Positions 26,248 to 34,272 of a stretch of 64,000 nt of DNA are shown one piece after another. The notes under the pieces were generated by a model, which saw nothing but the letters and a program-made list of their open reading frames with translations, searched no databases and was not told the DNA's origin. The DNA is from Reichenbachiella sp. 5M10 (lineage in GTDB: Bacteria; Bacteroidota; Bacteroidia; Cytophagales; Cyclobacteriaceae): positions 2,360,501-2,424,500 of the forward strand of contig NZ_MDGR01000007.1 in assembly GCF_002742335.1 (NCBI RefSeq), written 5' to 3'. How positions within the stretch are numbered: the first letter of the stretch is position 1; each line of letters starts with the position of its first letter. A program made the position numbers and the translations under genes.

Positions 26248-27362
26248 CAGTCAAATACAATTACGCCTTTAGCATTGCGACCACCCAGCATGTCGTCGAA
26301 GGCCTGCTGCAGGTCATCGAGCGGATAGGTGCGGGTGATCATCTGATCGAGCATCAAGTCGCCCTTGTCATACAGACTCACCAATTTAGGAAAATCTATC
26401 TGCGGACGGCATTTTCCGTAAAGGGGATTGATGTAAATTTTGTCCCATTCGAAGAGCCGCATATCGATAGTTATTTCTTCTTCGATTCCACTGACCTGCA
26501 CGGCAGTACCGGCATTGCGAATCATCGCCAGCGGTGCTGCGCCCAGCGCGGGTATAGCTGTACACTCAAAGGCATAGTCCGCCCCGCGTCCCTTGGTCAT
26601 GGCTTTGACTTGTTCGGCGGCTTTCATCAGCCCTTTGTCTTCCTTATCAGCCAGTATCGTATGGGTTGCCCCAAAGGCCTTGGCCATTTCCAGTCGCTCA
26701 GGTTTGATATCGATCGCGATGATCATGGCTGCACCCGAGATGCGAGCCCCTTGGATGACGTTGAGACCTACCCCGCCAGTACCGAGTACCACAGCCGAAC
26801 TGCCAGCAGAGAGTTTGGCGGAGTTGACGACCGAGCCGTAGCCCGTCATCACGCCGCAGCTGATAATACTCGCCGAGGGCATGGGCATGTCGCTGGACAG
26901 TTTCACACAGGCAGAGGCTTTGACCAACGTGTACTCTGAGAGCGTCCCGATGTTGAAGGAGCGCTCGATGGCTTTGTCATTCCACTTCGTGCCATCGAGG
27001 TGGGCGTGACCAGGCGTATAGCCATTGCCTCCGGCAGTCACAGGCGAGTTGTTTTCGCAGATGTGCTGGTTGCCCTCCTCGCACTGAAAGCATCGCATAC
27101 AAGGTGTCGCCCAGTTGAGAATGACTTGGTCTCCGACTTGGAAATCGGCTACTTCACTTCCCAATTTCTCGATGATTCCTGCACCTTCGTGCCCCATGAC
27201 AATGGGTTTGCCCCAGTTGAGGGAGTCATGATCGGTGTGGCAGAGTCCCGCTGCTTTCACTCTTATTAGTATTTCATCGGCTCGGGGATCAGCGACCGAT
27301 ACCGTATCGATGACGAAACTCCCGTCTCCCTTGGCTATTGCCGCTTTGGATTGAATGGCCAT
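26247..27362 (-). CDS. zinc-dependent class III-like alcohol (formaldehyde) dehydrogenase
   Basis: A 371-residue medium-chain NAD-dependent dehydrogenase. Catalytic zinc ligands are Cys41 (GLCHTDH), His58-Glu59 (GHEGAG) and Cys169 (SCGVMTGYG). The structural zinc site is Cys88, Cys91, Cys94 and Cys102. The nucleotide loop is GTGGVG at 194-199 and Asp218 at the end of the second strand predicts NAD. Class III enzymes oxidise the hemithioacetal of formaldehyde and a thiol. It heads the operon with the esterase and the formate dehydrogenase-like gene and faces a divergent AraC regulator. Marine porphyran degraders carry related dehydrogenases beside their 6-O-methyl-galactose P450 genes. Either formaldehyde or another sugar-derived alcohol/aldehyde could be the substrate. 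Confidence 0.85.
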   Translation of the reverse strand: MAIQSKAAIAKGDGSFVIDTVSVADPRADEILIRVKAAGLCHTDHDSLNWGKPIVMGHEGAGIIEKLGSEVADFQVGDQVILNWATPCMRCFQCEEGNQHICENNSPVTAGGNGYTPGHAHLDGTKWNDKAIERSFNIGTLSEYTLVKASACVKLSSDMPMPSASIISCGVMTGYGSVVNSAKLSAGSSAVVLGTGGVGLNVIQGARISGAAMIIAIDIKPERLEMAKAFGATHTILADKEDKGLMKAAEQVKAMTKGRGADYAFECTAIPALGAAPLAMIRNAGTAVQVSGIEEEITIDMRLFEWDKIYINPLYGKCRPQIDFPKLVSLYDKGDLMLDQMITRTYPLDDLQQAFDDMLGGRNAKGVIVFD

Positions 27363-27435
27363 ATCTCTTACTTCCTTATTGACTTAAATAGTACAGAATA
27401 CAAATATGACGAGAATCAGAGTCGCTCTAGTTGCT

Positions 27436-27474
27436 TATTTTGATTGAAAAATATGCTATTTTGTAATCAAAATA
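27436..27474. promoter_or_regulatory. 10-bp inverted repeat in the divergent promoter region
   Basis: TATTTTGATT (27436-27445) and AATCAAAATA (27465-27474) are perfect reverse complements separated by 19 bases, about 2.8 helical turns centre to centre. They lie in the 149-base gap between the alcohol dehydrogenase (minus) and the AraC-type regulator (plus), 38 bases before the regulator start codon. It is a good candidate operator for the adjacent regulator. A TATTTTG hexamer-like element lies inside the spacer and could be the regulator's own -7 element, which would imply autoregulation. Confidence 0.55.
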
Positions 27475-27511
27475 TTCAAATGAATTCAATACATAAGGAA
27501 ATAGAATACAA

Positions 27512-28354
27512 ATGAAAGCCGTACTAGAGCAAGTAGCCATTGCCGAACAGGACAGTATTCGTGCCTTTCGCTATTCCAAAAAGGTTTTTGATGCGCCTTG
27601 GCATTTTCATCCCGAGTATGAATTGACCCTCATCCTCCGAAGTGCTGGCATCCGCTACGTGGGCAACAATATTTCAGATTTCAACGAAGGTGATTTGGTG
27701 CTGCTGGGCAGTAACCTGCCGCATTGTTGGAAAAATATCGATGATAAAACCGGCCCTAGCGAATCGCTGGTGATCCAGTGGCGCCAGGAGATCATCAGCC
27801 ATCTGCCGATTTTCGACCAAATCCATGAACTGATGCATCGTGCGCAGAGAGGCTTGTTCATTCACCCCAAAGATCGGTCTGAGATCGCTAGTCGTATGCA
27901 TGCCTTGACAGACTGTACGGGGGTTGAGCAATATCTTGGTTTTGTGGAGCTTCTGGACTACATCGCACGCCATGCGCACTACGACTATATCGCTGGCGCC
28001 TCCTATTCGTACGACGGTACCAGCGCCACTACGAACCGCCTCGAAGTGGTGCAATCCTACGTCAAAACACACTTCAAGGAGAAAATCAAATTGGCCGATA
28101 TTGCCGATAAGCTAAGCATGAGTGAGCAGTCCTTTTCGCGTTTTTTCAGCAAGACGATGAACAAGCCCTTCTTCGTCTTTCTCAACGAATACCGGGTGAA
28201 TATCTCCAGCCGACTCATCCTGGAGACCGACCTACAGATGGCAGAGATCGCCTACCAATGCGGCTATGAAAGCCTGCCTTTCTTCTACAAGCAGTTCAAA
28301 AAATTCAAAGGCTACACGCCACTGGAGTTTAGGAAGATGTATCGGAGGATTTGA
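27512..28354 (+). CDS. AraC-family regulator with N-terminal cupin sensor
   Basis: A 280-residue cytoplasmic regulator. Residues about 15-95 form a cupin with PWHFHPEYELTLI and a G-D-L-V-L-L-G-S-N-L-P-H-C-W segment, the usual sugar-sensing fold of AraC proteins. Residues about 180-280 hold the two helix-turn-helix motifs, with KLADIADKLSMSEQSFSRFF and a second motif ending in GYESLPFFYKQFKKFKGYTP, the AraC signature. It is transcribed away from the dehydrogenase-esterase-formate dehydrogenase genes across an inverted repeat and probably controls them, perhaps also the P450 genes 650 bases downstream. The inducer could be a methylated galactose or an agar oligosaccharide; nothing in the sequence decides this. 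Confidence 0.88.
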   Translation: MKAVLEQVAIAEQDSIRAFRYSKKVFDAPWHFHPEYELTLILRSAGIRYVGNNISDFNEGDLVLLGSNLPHCWKNIDDKTGPSESLVIQWRQEIISHLPIFDQIHELMHRAQRGLFIHPKDRSEIASRMHALTDCTGVEQYLGFVELLDYIARHAHYDYIAGASYSYDGTSATTNRLEVVQSYVKTHFKEKIKLADIADKLSMSEQSFSRFFSKTMNKPFFVFLNEYRVNISSRLILETDLQMAEIAYQCGYESLPFFYKQFKKFKGYTPLEFRKMYRRI

Positions 28355-28422
28355 AATTGTATGTTCGTAGATTGGTCTTAAGGAGATAATTTCACTATTT
28401 CATACTTAAGCAGTGGGATATG

Positions 28423-28758
28423 TCAGACAAGTACTTTTTCGTCTGTTCCGTCATATATAAGTTTTTTTGTCGAGTCAATAGAAGAACGCAGAATGGGATT
28501 TGTCAAAGACTCGTTGGTAAGCAAATCAACTTTACGTTGAAAGAAAACTTCTAGCGAATCCCACAGAGACATCAGCGCCTCACCTTTTTCAATTGGGTCA
28601 TTTGCGTCAACCTCTACCAATAGGTCAATATCACTCGTTTCGTTGTTAAACTTGTCTGTAATGGATGAACCAAAAGCATAAAGTGATTTAACCCCATATT
28701 GCTGGCAAATGGATTTAAAAATATCGTGGTTGCTCAATATTACTTCTTCAAGCCTCAT
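28423..28758 (-). CDS. orphan MNT-type nucleotidyltransferase domain protein
   Basis: A 111-residue protein of the minimal nucleotidyltransferase family. The active-site pattern is visible: G30-S31 (YAFGSSITD) followed by D43 and D45 (TSDIDLLVEV). Such proteins normally sit next to a HEPN-domain partner, forming a toxin-antitoxin pair in which the nucleotidyltransferase modifies the HEPN RNase. No HEPN gene is found on either side: 28355-28422 and 28759-29005 are too short or non-coding. The gene is more AT-rich than its neighbours and lies against the direction of both flanking genes, which suggests separate acquisition. The 247-base gap up to the P450 gene holds no structure that I can assign. 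Confidence 0.8.
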   Translation of the reverse strand: MRLEEVILSNHDIFKSICQQYGVKSLYAFGSSITDKFNNETSDIDLLVEVDANDPIEKGEALMSLWDSLEVFFQRKVDLLTNESLTNPILRSSIDSTKKLIYDGTDEKVLV

Positions 28759-29005
28759 GTATCAAAGATACTGAAAAATTCAAACATGCGTACAAATCAA
28801 CCACGCACTGATTTTAGCAGCTACTTTTTGATTTATACACTATTTGAACAAAATAATATCGATTAACTAAATTGCATCAACACAATAGCATATAAATACA
28901 TCAAAATAAAGGAAGATTAATCAGGTGCCACTCGCGTAATTTGCTAGTAAGATAGAAGGTGTCTAGAAGGCATCGATCTACACAACTGAGTAAACAAGAG
29001 CTGAC

Positions 29006-30166
29006 ATGAAAAAAAGCGCACTGCCCGATCCATTCGCACAAGCCCGAGAAGCCAAAGGCTATGGCACAGTAGAGGATCAAAACGATCCCGTCACCATGCT
29101 ACTCCGCCTCAAAGACGTCCGTAAGACAGCCAAAGACACGAAGACATTTCAGTCTGGTGCTGCTCCGGGGCGTATCGTGGTGCCGTCGGAGGTAAGCATA
29201 CGCGATACCCGACAGATTCCTTTCGAGGTAGATCCACCGATGCACGGTGAGTACCGGGCTTTGTTGGAAGACTGGTTCAAGCGACCCGAGCAGCCAGATT
29301 ATCGCGAGTGTTTGGAAGAGATCATCACTGAATTGGTAGACGAAGCGCTGCAAACGGACAGCCTCGAGGTGATGGAGCAATTTGCACTGAAGCTACAGTC
29401 ACGTGCGCTGACACTGCTACTCAACATCCCGTACGAAGAATCCGAAACCTGGATTGGTTGGGGGATGCATGTATTCAGAAGTGAAGAATCTGCGCTAGAC
29501 GGAGACAAGGCGGCCATTCTCTACGACTACATCGATGCGCAAATCGACAAGGCCATCGAGCACCCGGGAGATGACCTCTACTCAGTGCTGCTAGATTCCG
29601 AAATTGAAGGCCGCAAGCTGACCAAAGAGGAAGTCAAAGGTGTGATGATCCTGACCTTTGCGGGTGGCAGAGACACCGTCATCAATGCGGTGACCAACTC
29701 CATTGCCTACTTCGCAGAGCATCCCGAATCACTCACCCGACTGGACAATGAGCCTGAGATCACTGCTCACGCCGTGGAGGAACTCGTGCGCTACTTCTCT
29801 CCACTCACCCACATGGGTCGAGTGGTGACCGAAGACACCCAGGTCTGCGAACATGCCGCCAAAGCAGATACTAGAGTGTCGCTTTGCTGGGCTTCCGCCA
29901 ATAGAGATGCCTCGACGTTTGAAAACCCCAACGAAATAGTCATCGATCGCAAAATGAATCCTCATGTAGGCTTTGGTTTTGGGATACACAAATGCCTAGG
30001 CGCTACCCACGCCCGTCAGGTATTGAGAGTTTTACTCGGTGTGCTTGCGCAAAAAGTGAAATCCATCGACATCCTAGAGCAAAAGGACAATATCGAGGAC
30101 TGGGGCGAATTCCAACGAAAAGTGGGGTACGACAGTATTCAGGTAAAATTTCATGGAAAGGACTAA
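29006..30166 (+). CDS. cytochrome P450 monooxygenase, probable 6-O-methyl-galactose demethylase
   Basis: A soluble bacterial P450 of 386 residues. The haem-thiolate loop is FGFGIHKCLG with Cys330 as the iron ligand. The I-helix oxygen-activating motif AGGRDT is at 219-224 and the K-helix ExxR is Glu259-Arg262. A 2Fe-2S ferredoxin gene and a ferredoxin reductase gene follow directly, forming a complete class I three-component system. In Zobellia and Formosa, a P450 with these two partners in an agar/porphyran locus removes the methyl group of 6-O-methyl-D-galactose, releasing formaldehyde and D-galactose. The same partner set, the agarase genes next door and the formaldehyde-handling genes upstream make this function likely. 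Substrate specificity itself cannot be read from the sequence. Confidence 0.85.
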   Translation: MKKSALPDPFAQAREAKGYGTVEDQNDPVTMLLRLKDVRKTAKDTKTFQSGAAPGRIVVPSEVSIRDTRQIPFEVDPPMHGEYRALLEDWFKRPEQPDYRECLEEIITELVDEALQTDSLEVMEQFALKLQSRALTLLLNIPYEESETWIGWGMHVFRSEESALDGDKAAILYDYIDAQIDKAIEHPGDDLYSVLLDSEIEGRKLTKEEVKGVMILTFAGGRDTVINAVTNSIAYFAEHPESLTRLDNEPEITAHAVEELVRYFSPLTHMGRVVTEDTQVCEHAAKADTRVSLCWASANRDASTFENPNEIVIDRKMNPHVGFGFGIHKCLGATHARQVLRVLLGVLAQKVKSIDILEQKDNIEDWGEFQRKVGYDSIQVKFHGKD

Positions 30167-30189
30167 CCTTCCTTAGCCAAAGGTATAAT

Positions 30190-30215
30190 CCTATCCTCCT
30201 CAGGAGGGGGATAGG
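30190..30215. repeat. intergenic hairpin between P450 and ferredoxin genes
   Basis: CCTATCCTCCT (30190-30200) pairs with the complementary AGGGGGATAGG-type arm (30205-30215) around CAGG, giving 11 pairs with one G-U wobble. The 84-base gap is otherwise featureless. No T run follows, so it is not a terminator. It looks like a dispersed palindromic repeat landed inside the operon. Confidence 0.55.
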
Positions 30216-30250
30216 GGGAGGAAGTTCAATCAACATTAAAAAATACAACA

Positions 30251-30559
30251 ATGGCAAAAATTACATTTATCACTAGCGATAACGAAACGATCGTAGCAGA
30301 AGCCAACAGCGGCTCTGTGATGGAGCTGGCCAAGGATAACAACGTCAACGGCATAGACGGAGACTGTGGGGGCGTTTGCTCCTGTGCGACCTGTCATGTG
30401 CATGTAGCGGCAGGGGATTTTGACAAAGTAGGAGCTCCCGGAGAGATCGAGGCAGACATGCTGGAGCTCGAAGACAACTACAACGAGCACAGTCGCCTCT
30501 GCTGTCAGATCGACATCAGCGATGCGATCGACGGAGTGACGCTCCATGTAGTGAATTAA
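30251..30559 (+). CDS. 2Fe-2S ferredoxin of the P450 system
   Basis: A 102-residue adrenodoxin/putidaredoxin-type ferredoxin. The cluster ligands are Cys39, Cys45, Cys48 and Cys84 (or Cys85), with the characteristic C-x5-C-x2-C spacing in DCGGVCSCATCHV and a late SRLCCQI. This type passes single electrons from a flavin reductase to a P450. The gene lies between the P450 gene and the reductase gene, each about 65-85 bases away, with palindromic repeats in both gaps. The extra cysteine at position 43 is also common in this family. The function as redox partner of the adjacent P450 is close to certain from context. Confidence 0.93.
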   Translation: MAKITFITSDNETIVAEANSGSVMELAKDNNVNGIDGDCGGVCSCATCHVHVAAGDFDKVGAPGEIEADMLELEDNYNEHSRLCCQIDISDAIDGVTLHVVN

Positions 30560-30577
30560 AATTTATATCAACATAAC

Positions 30578-30610
30578 AACCCTCCAAGGGTTCTAAACCC
30601 TTGGAGGGTT
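30578..30610. repeat. palindromic repeat, copy 1
   Basis: AACCCTCCAAGGGTT (30578-30592) and AACCCTTGGAGGGTT (30596-30610) form a perfect 15-bp inverted repeat around CTA. A second copy with similar flanks (TATCAACA before, a TCT-CAA-ACT-like end) lies at 41359-41390. Both copies sit between genes of one operon. No T run follows the hairpin in transcription direction, so it is more likely a mobile or structural repeat than a terminator. Confidence 0.7.
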
Positions 30611-30623
30611 CGTCTCTCAAACT

Positions 30624-31871
30624 ATGTCTACAAAAGATAAAACCTGTCTCGTGATCGGGGCGAGCCATGCGGGCGTCAACTTTGCCTTTGCGCTGCGCAA
30701 AGAAGGCTGGGAAGGCCGTATCGTGCTTTTCGACAAAGACCCTGTACTGCCCTATCACCGCCCACCGCTCTCCAAGGCCTACTTGACCAGCGACGATCCC
30801 ATCGAAAAGCACTCACTCAAGTCAGCGGAAAGCTACGAAAAAGAGCATATCGAACTATGCCTGGGTGTAGGCATCATCTCCATCAACCGTGACACCAAAA
30901 CCATCACACCGGATACTGGTGAAACCCAGGTGTACGATCAGCTGGTTTTGGCGACAGGAGCACGTCCCCTCATGCCCCCGATCCCCGGCATGGACACAGC
31001 ACATCAGCTCTATCCGTTAAGAACGGCCCATGATGTGCAGCAAATCAAAGCAGCACTGGGCGACGGTAAGGGCAAACGTGCAGTGATCATCGGCGGTGGG
31101 TACATCGGTCTGGAGATCGCTGCATCGATGAAGAAACTGGGCGCTGAGGTCACCGTACTCGAGCGCGAAGCGCGCGTACTGGCACGTGTGACGGCACCTG
31201 AGATGTCCGCATTCTTTCAGCAATTGCATGCGGAGCAGGATGTGAATGTACTGACGAATAAAAATGTGGTATCCATCGCAAAAGCTGACGAAAGCAACAT
31301 CGTACATTGCTCAGATGGCAGTCAATACCCAGCAGACCTGATCGTGGTAGGGGTTGGCATTCGTGTCAATCTGGAGCTGGCCAAGGATGCGGGGTTGGAG
31401 ATTGAAAACGGCATCAAAGTCAACGCGCAGACACAGACCAGTGATCCTGCCATTTACGCAATAGGCGATTGTAGCTTTCACCACAATCCGCTTTACGACC
31501 GTTGGGTGCGTCTGGAGTCGGTACAAAATGCTGTGGATCAGGCCAAAGTAGCCGCTGCAGTGATCGCTGGCAAGCAGGCAAGCTACAACAGTCTCCCGTG
31601 GTTTTGGTCGGATCAGTTTGATGTCAAACTACAAATGGTAGGATTGTCCGAAGGGTACGACGAGCTTTTGATCCGTGAGGAAGAAGGTGAACGCAAGTTC
31701 TCTGCCTGGTACTTTCGTGGCGATCAGCTACTGGCTGTCGATGCGATCAACAACGCCAAAGCGTATGTGATCGGTACGAAGTTTATCAAGGAAGGCGTAA
31801 AAGTCGACAAACAAAAACTCGTAGAGCTATCAACCGACTTGAAACCAGTCCATCTGCTCGCTCCATCGTAA
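30624..31871 (+). CDS. FAD-dependent ferredoxin reductase of the P450 system
   Basis: A 415-residue flavoprotein of the putidaredoxin-reductase type. The FAD-binding motif VIGASHAGVNFA is at 10-21, the NAD(P)H-binding motif IGGGYIGLEIA at 156-166, and the second FAD motif YAIGDCSFHH near 285. VLATGARP near 108 is also typical. The C-terminal domain with WFWSDQFDVKLQMVGL is characteristic of ferredoxin reductases that serve P450 and dioxygenase systems. It is the third gene of the P450-ferredoxin-reductase operon and should transfer electrons from NAD(P)H to the ferredoxin. The acidic residue at the end of the second Rossmann strand (VTVLERE) suggests NADH. Confidence 0.93.
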   Translation: MSTKDKTCLVIGASHAGVNFAFALRKEGWEGRIVLFDKDPVLPYHRPPLSKAYLTSDDPIEKHSLKSAESYEKEHIELCLGVGIISINRDTKTITPDTGETQVYDQLVLATGARPLMPPIPGMDTAHQLYPLRTAHDVQQIKAALGDGKGKRAVIIGGGYIGLEIAASMKKLGAEVTVLEREARVLARVTAPEMSAFFQQLHAEQDVNVLTNKNVVSIAKADESNIVHCSDGSQYPADLIVVGVGIRVNLELAKDAGLEIENGIKVNAQTQTSDPAIYAIGDCSFHHNPLYDRWVRLESVQNAVDQAKVAAAVIAGKQASYNSLPWFWSDQFDVKLQMVGLSEGYDELLIREEEGERKFSAWYFRGDQLLAVDAINNAKAYVIGTKFIKEGVKVDKQKLVELSTDLKPVHLLAPS

Positions 31872-31895
31872 ACAGAAACACACTTTGTTTGTACT

Positions 31896-31924
31896 AAAAA
31901 ACCAAGAGGCATCACACCTCTTGG
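31896..31924 (-). terminator. rho-independent terminator of the GH86-GH16 transcript
   Basis: CCAAGAGG (31902-31909) and CCTCTTGG (31917-31924) form a perfect 8-bp stem with a seven-base loop. On the minus strand the stem is followed by six T (complement of 31896-31901). This fits termination of the agarase transcript, whose last gene stops at 31951. In the plus direction no T run follows, so it is a poor terminator for the P450 operon. Confidence 0.75.
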
Positions 31925-31950
31925 CCTAAAGATACATGAGCAAATTCGTG

Positions 31951-34212
31951 TTATCTTCTCACATTGATTTTCATCGTCTGTATTTGTCCTTGAGCATACA
32001 GCCTTGTGACATAAATCCCTGCTTCTAGGTGTCTCACATCCAATACATAGTCCTCGGATGCATGAACCATACCCCTGATGACTTTTTTGCCACGCATATC
32101 ATATACTGACACCTGATAGGCCTCCTCTGTCAACCCCGCAAATCGTACTTGTGTACTCGCCGGCACAGGATAAGTCACGATAGACTCGGAGGACAACTTT
32201 TCATCCACCTCGGTTCGGGTGCGTGACGATGGGTTGCCAACACGTGTCAAGGTGATGTGATCCAAATTCCACTGCCAATCTGCTGCTCCTGCAGTCAATC
32301 GGATCGTATGATTCCCTGCAGTGAAGTTGGCGGTCTGAGTGGCAGATTGGCTTTGATAAGTCCCCCATCCACCCGTACTGACAAAGTTGGTACTGAAATA
32401 GTAGGTCCCAGACACCGCAAAATCTACCGATGTACCAGACAATGGAGTCGCATAGTTGTACACTACTTCGTAAGCCCCTGCTTCGGGGATCGATACCACA
32501 TAGTCCATGTAGTCTCCTCCGTTGACGAAGTTAATGATCGTACCTGATGTATTGGCTCCTAAACCTGGGCCTCCAGACGAAGCGTCGTTGTAGGTTCCTC
32601 CTGTCGTGGTGAAATTTTCGGCTTGCACGACAACAGACACATCGCTACCTGTGCCTCCTCCGCTCGAAATGACTTTGGTCAAGATCACCTTGTCTAGATT
32701 CCATTGCCATGCATTCGTTCCAGAAGCTTCGATACGTACGGTATGGCTACCCGCTGTAAGCGACACATTTTGTGATGCACTGAGTGTTGCAAAACCACCC
32801 CAAGACCCATTGTTGGGAACATTGTCGGTCGATACCGTTTGCCCGTCTACTTTGATGCGTACTTGTGCATTGTCCGAAGGCGTGGCGATGCTGTATTTGA
32901 TCTCAAACTCCCCTGCTTCCGTTGCATTGATGGCATATTCGGCCCAGTCACCCGTATTGACATAATTGACGATCGTACCCGCATTGTTGAATCCATAGGG
33001 AACCAAGCCGTCGCTGTATGTCCCGCCTGTGCTGCCAAAACTCTCCGCCTCGATGATGATCTCAGTCCCACCTGTAGACGTTCCGCCTCCAGTGCTACCT
33101 CCTCCTGTATCGCCTGTAGCTACTGGCTTGTACACACGAATCCAATCCACTTTCATCTGATTTTTAGTAGCATCGTTGAGTTCAGCATCTCCAGGTGTAC
33201 GTCCAGCTGCCACATGCCAGTCCTGTGATTCGACATTGATGATGATGTCTAGTTCTTTGGTGAATCCCACTCCGCCCTGAAAATTGTACGGGTCGATCAC
33301 GCTGACGCTCGATGTATTGCTGGCATTTTGCAAAGTCGCAAACGTGAAATTTGCGCTGGTCGCAAAGGCATTTTCGGTCTGATAGCCATCACTATCAAAA
33401 TCCAACTGACCATTGGTCATGCTAGGATAGGTATAGTACCACGTGTTTCCATTCTTGGTGGCACATGCCTTGTCGTACAGTACCCGCACCAGTTCTCCGT
33501 CGACGTAGTATTCAAAATGCTTGGGACCGATCCAGTTCACACCGATTCTTACATACTTTCGGTTGCCGTTGTTCCAACAATAATCCCCCCAAGAAGTCGT
33601 GATGTCGCTGCGTGTCCACCAGCTGTTGTGTCCTCGGGGTTGGTAGTCCTGAAACGGATTTCTCACGAAAGAGTGATGACTCAAGTGGATGTCCTTGGCA
33701 AAAAAAGCATTGCCATTGTCTGCCCCACCGTAGCACTCGATCATGTCGATTTCCTGCGTATCGTCTGGGCTCAACAACCACACGTCAGATGCCAAGGAAA
33801 TATTGGCTACACTCACTGCTGCTTCGATGAACACGGGATATTTCACTTTGTTGTTGGAAGTGATACAGCCCGAATTGATGCCTGGCACCCCCATTTTGGA
33901 AGTGCTCGGATTTCTCGAAGCACGAATCACCAAGTTGTCACCGTCCACCGCGGTGTGATTGTACTGCCAGTAGGTTGATCCAGGGCCATTCCAAGAATTG
34001 TGGTAAAAATTGTACCACTTGTTGTTGCCAAAATTGGACAGTTGGTTGGTCGCATTGAAGGTATAATTGAAATCATCTGAAGGTGCCGTTTGTAGCTGCC
34101 ATTCTTTTCCTGATCCTGCATTGGCAGGGATAGCCACTCCGCTCCATTCCTGGCATACGGCCACAAAACAGACCATGTTGGCCAATACGCTGTATAGTAC
34201 TTTTTTCATCAT
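31951..34212 (-). CDS. GH16 beta-agarase/porphyranase with two CBM6 modules, T9SS type A cargo
   Basis: A 753-residue secreted enzyme. Signal peptide 1-20, GH16 catalytic domain about 22-370, glycine/serine/threonine linker, two CBM6-like modules (about 385-505 and 520-655, each with an EAE-S/F start and a W-Q-W-N-L-D-x-I/V-x-L-T end), and a C-terminal type A sorting domain ending MKINVRR. The catalytic motif EIDMIE places the nucleophile at Glu154, Asp156 between, and the acid/base at Glu159. The closing segment FTKELDIIINVESQDWH is typical of marine GH16 agarases. It should cleave agar-type galactan inside the chain outside the cell. Agarase and porphyranase subfamilies differ in a few subsite residues that I cannot judge safely. 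It lies 60 bases behind the GH86 gene. Confidence 0.88.
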   Translation of the reverse strand: MMKKVLYSVLANMVCFVAVCQEWSGVAIPANAGSGKEWQLQTAPSDDFNYTFNATNQLSNFGNNKWYNFYHNSWNGPGSTYWQYNHTAVDGDNLVIRASRNPSTSKMGVPGINSGCITSNNKVKYPVFIEAAVSVANISLASDVWLLSPDDTQEIDMIECYGGADNGNAFFAKDIHLSHHSFVRNPFQDYQPRGHNSWWTRSDITTSWGDYCWNNGNRKYVRIGVNWIGPKHFEYYVDGELVRVLYDKACATKNGNTWYYTYPSMTNGQLDFDSDGYQTENAFATSANFTFATLQNASNTSSVSVIDPYNFQGGVGFTKELDIIINVESQDWHVAAGRTPGDAELNDATKNQMKVDWIRVYKPVATGDTGGGSTGGGTSTGGTEIIIEAESFGSTGGTYSDGLVPYGFNNAGTIVNYVNTGDWAEYAINATEAGEFEIKYSIATPSDNAQVRIKVDGQTVSTDNVPNNGSWGGFATLSASQNVSLTAGSHTVRIEASGTNAWQWNLDKVILTKVISSGGGTGSDVSVVVQAENFTTTGGTYNDASSGGPGLGANTSGTIINFVNGGDYMDYVVSIPEAGAYEVVYNYATPLSGTSVDFAVSGTYYFSTNFVSTGGWGTYQSQSATQTANFTAGNHTIRLTAGAADWQWNLDHITLTRVGNPSSRTRTEVDEKLSSESIVTYPVPASTQVRFAGLTEEAYQVSVYDMRGKKVIRGMVHASEDYVLDVRHLEAGIYVTRLYAQGQIQTMKINVRR

Positions 34213-34272
34213 GCTTGTAGTATTTTATAGAATAAAGGGGAAGCTGTTTGCAAAGACAGCCTCCCCCTTTGT

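Noticed and set aside
26247-27362. Calling the dehydrogenase a true glutathione-dependent formaldehyde dehydrogenase
   Set aside because: Zinc ligands fit class III enzymes, but the residues that bind glutathione cannot be confirmed by eye and the organism's thiol is unknown, so the name was kept general.
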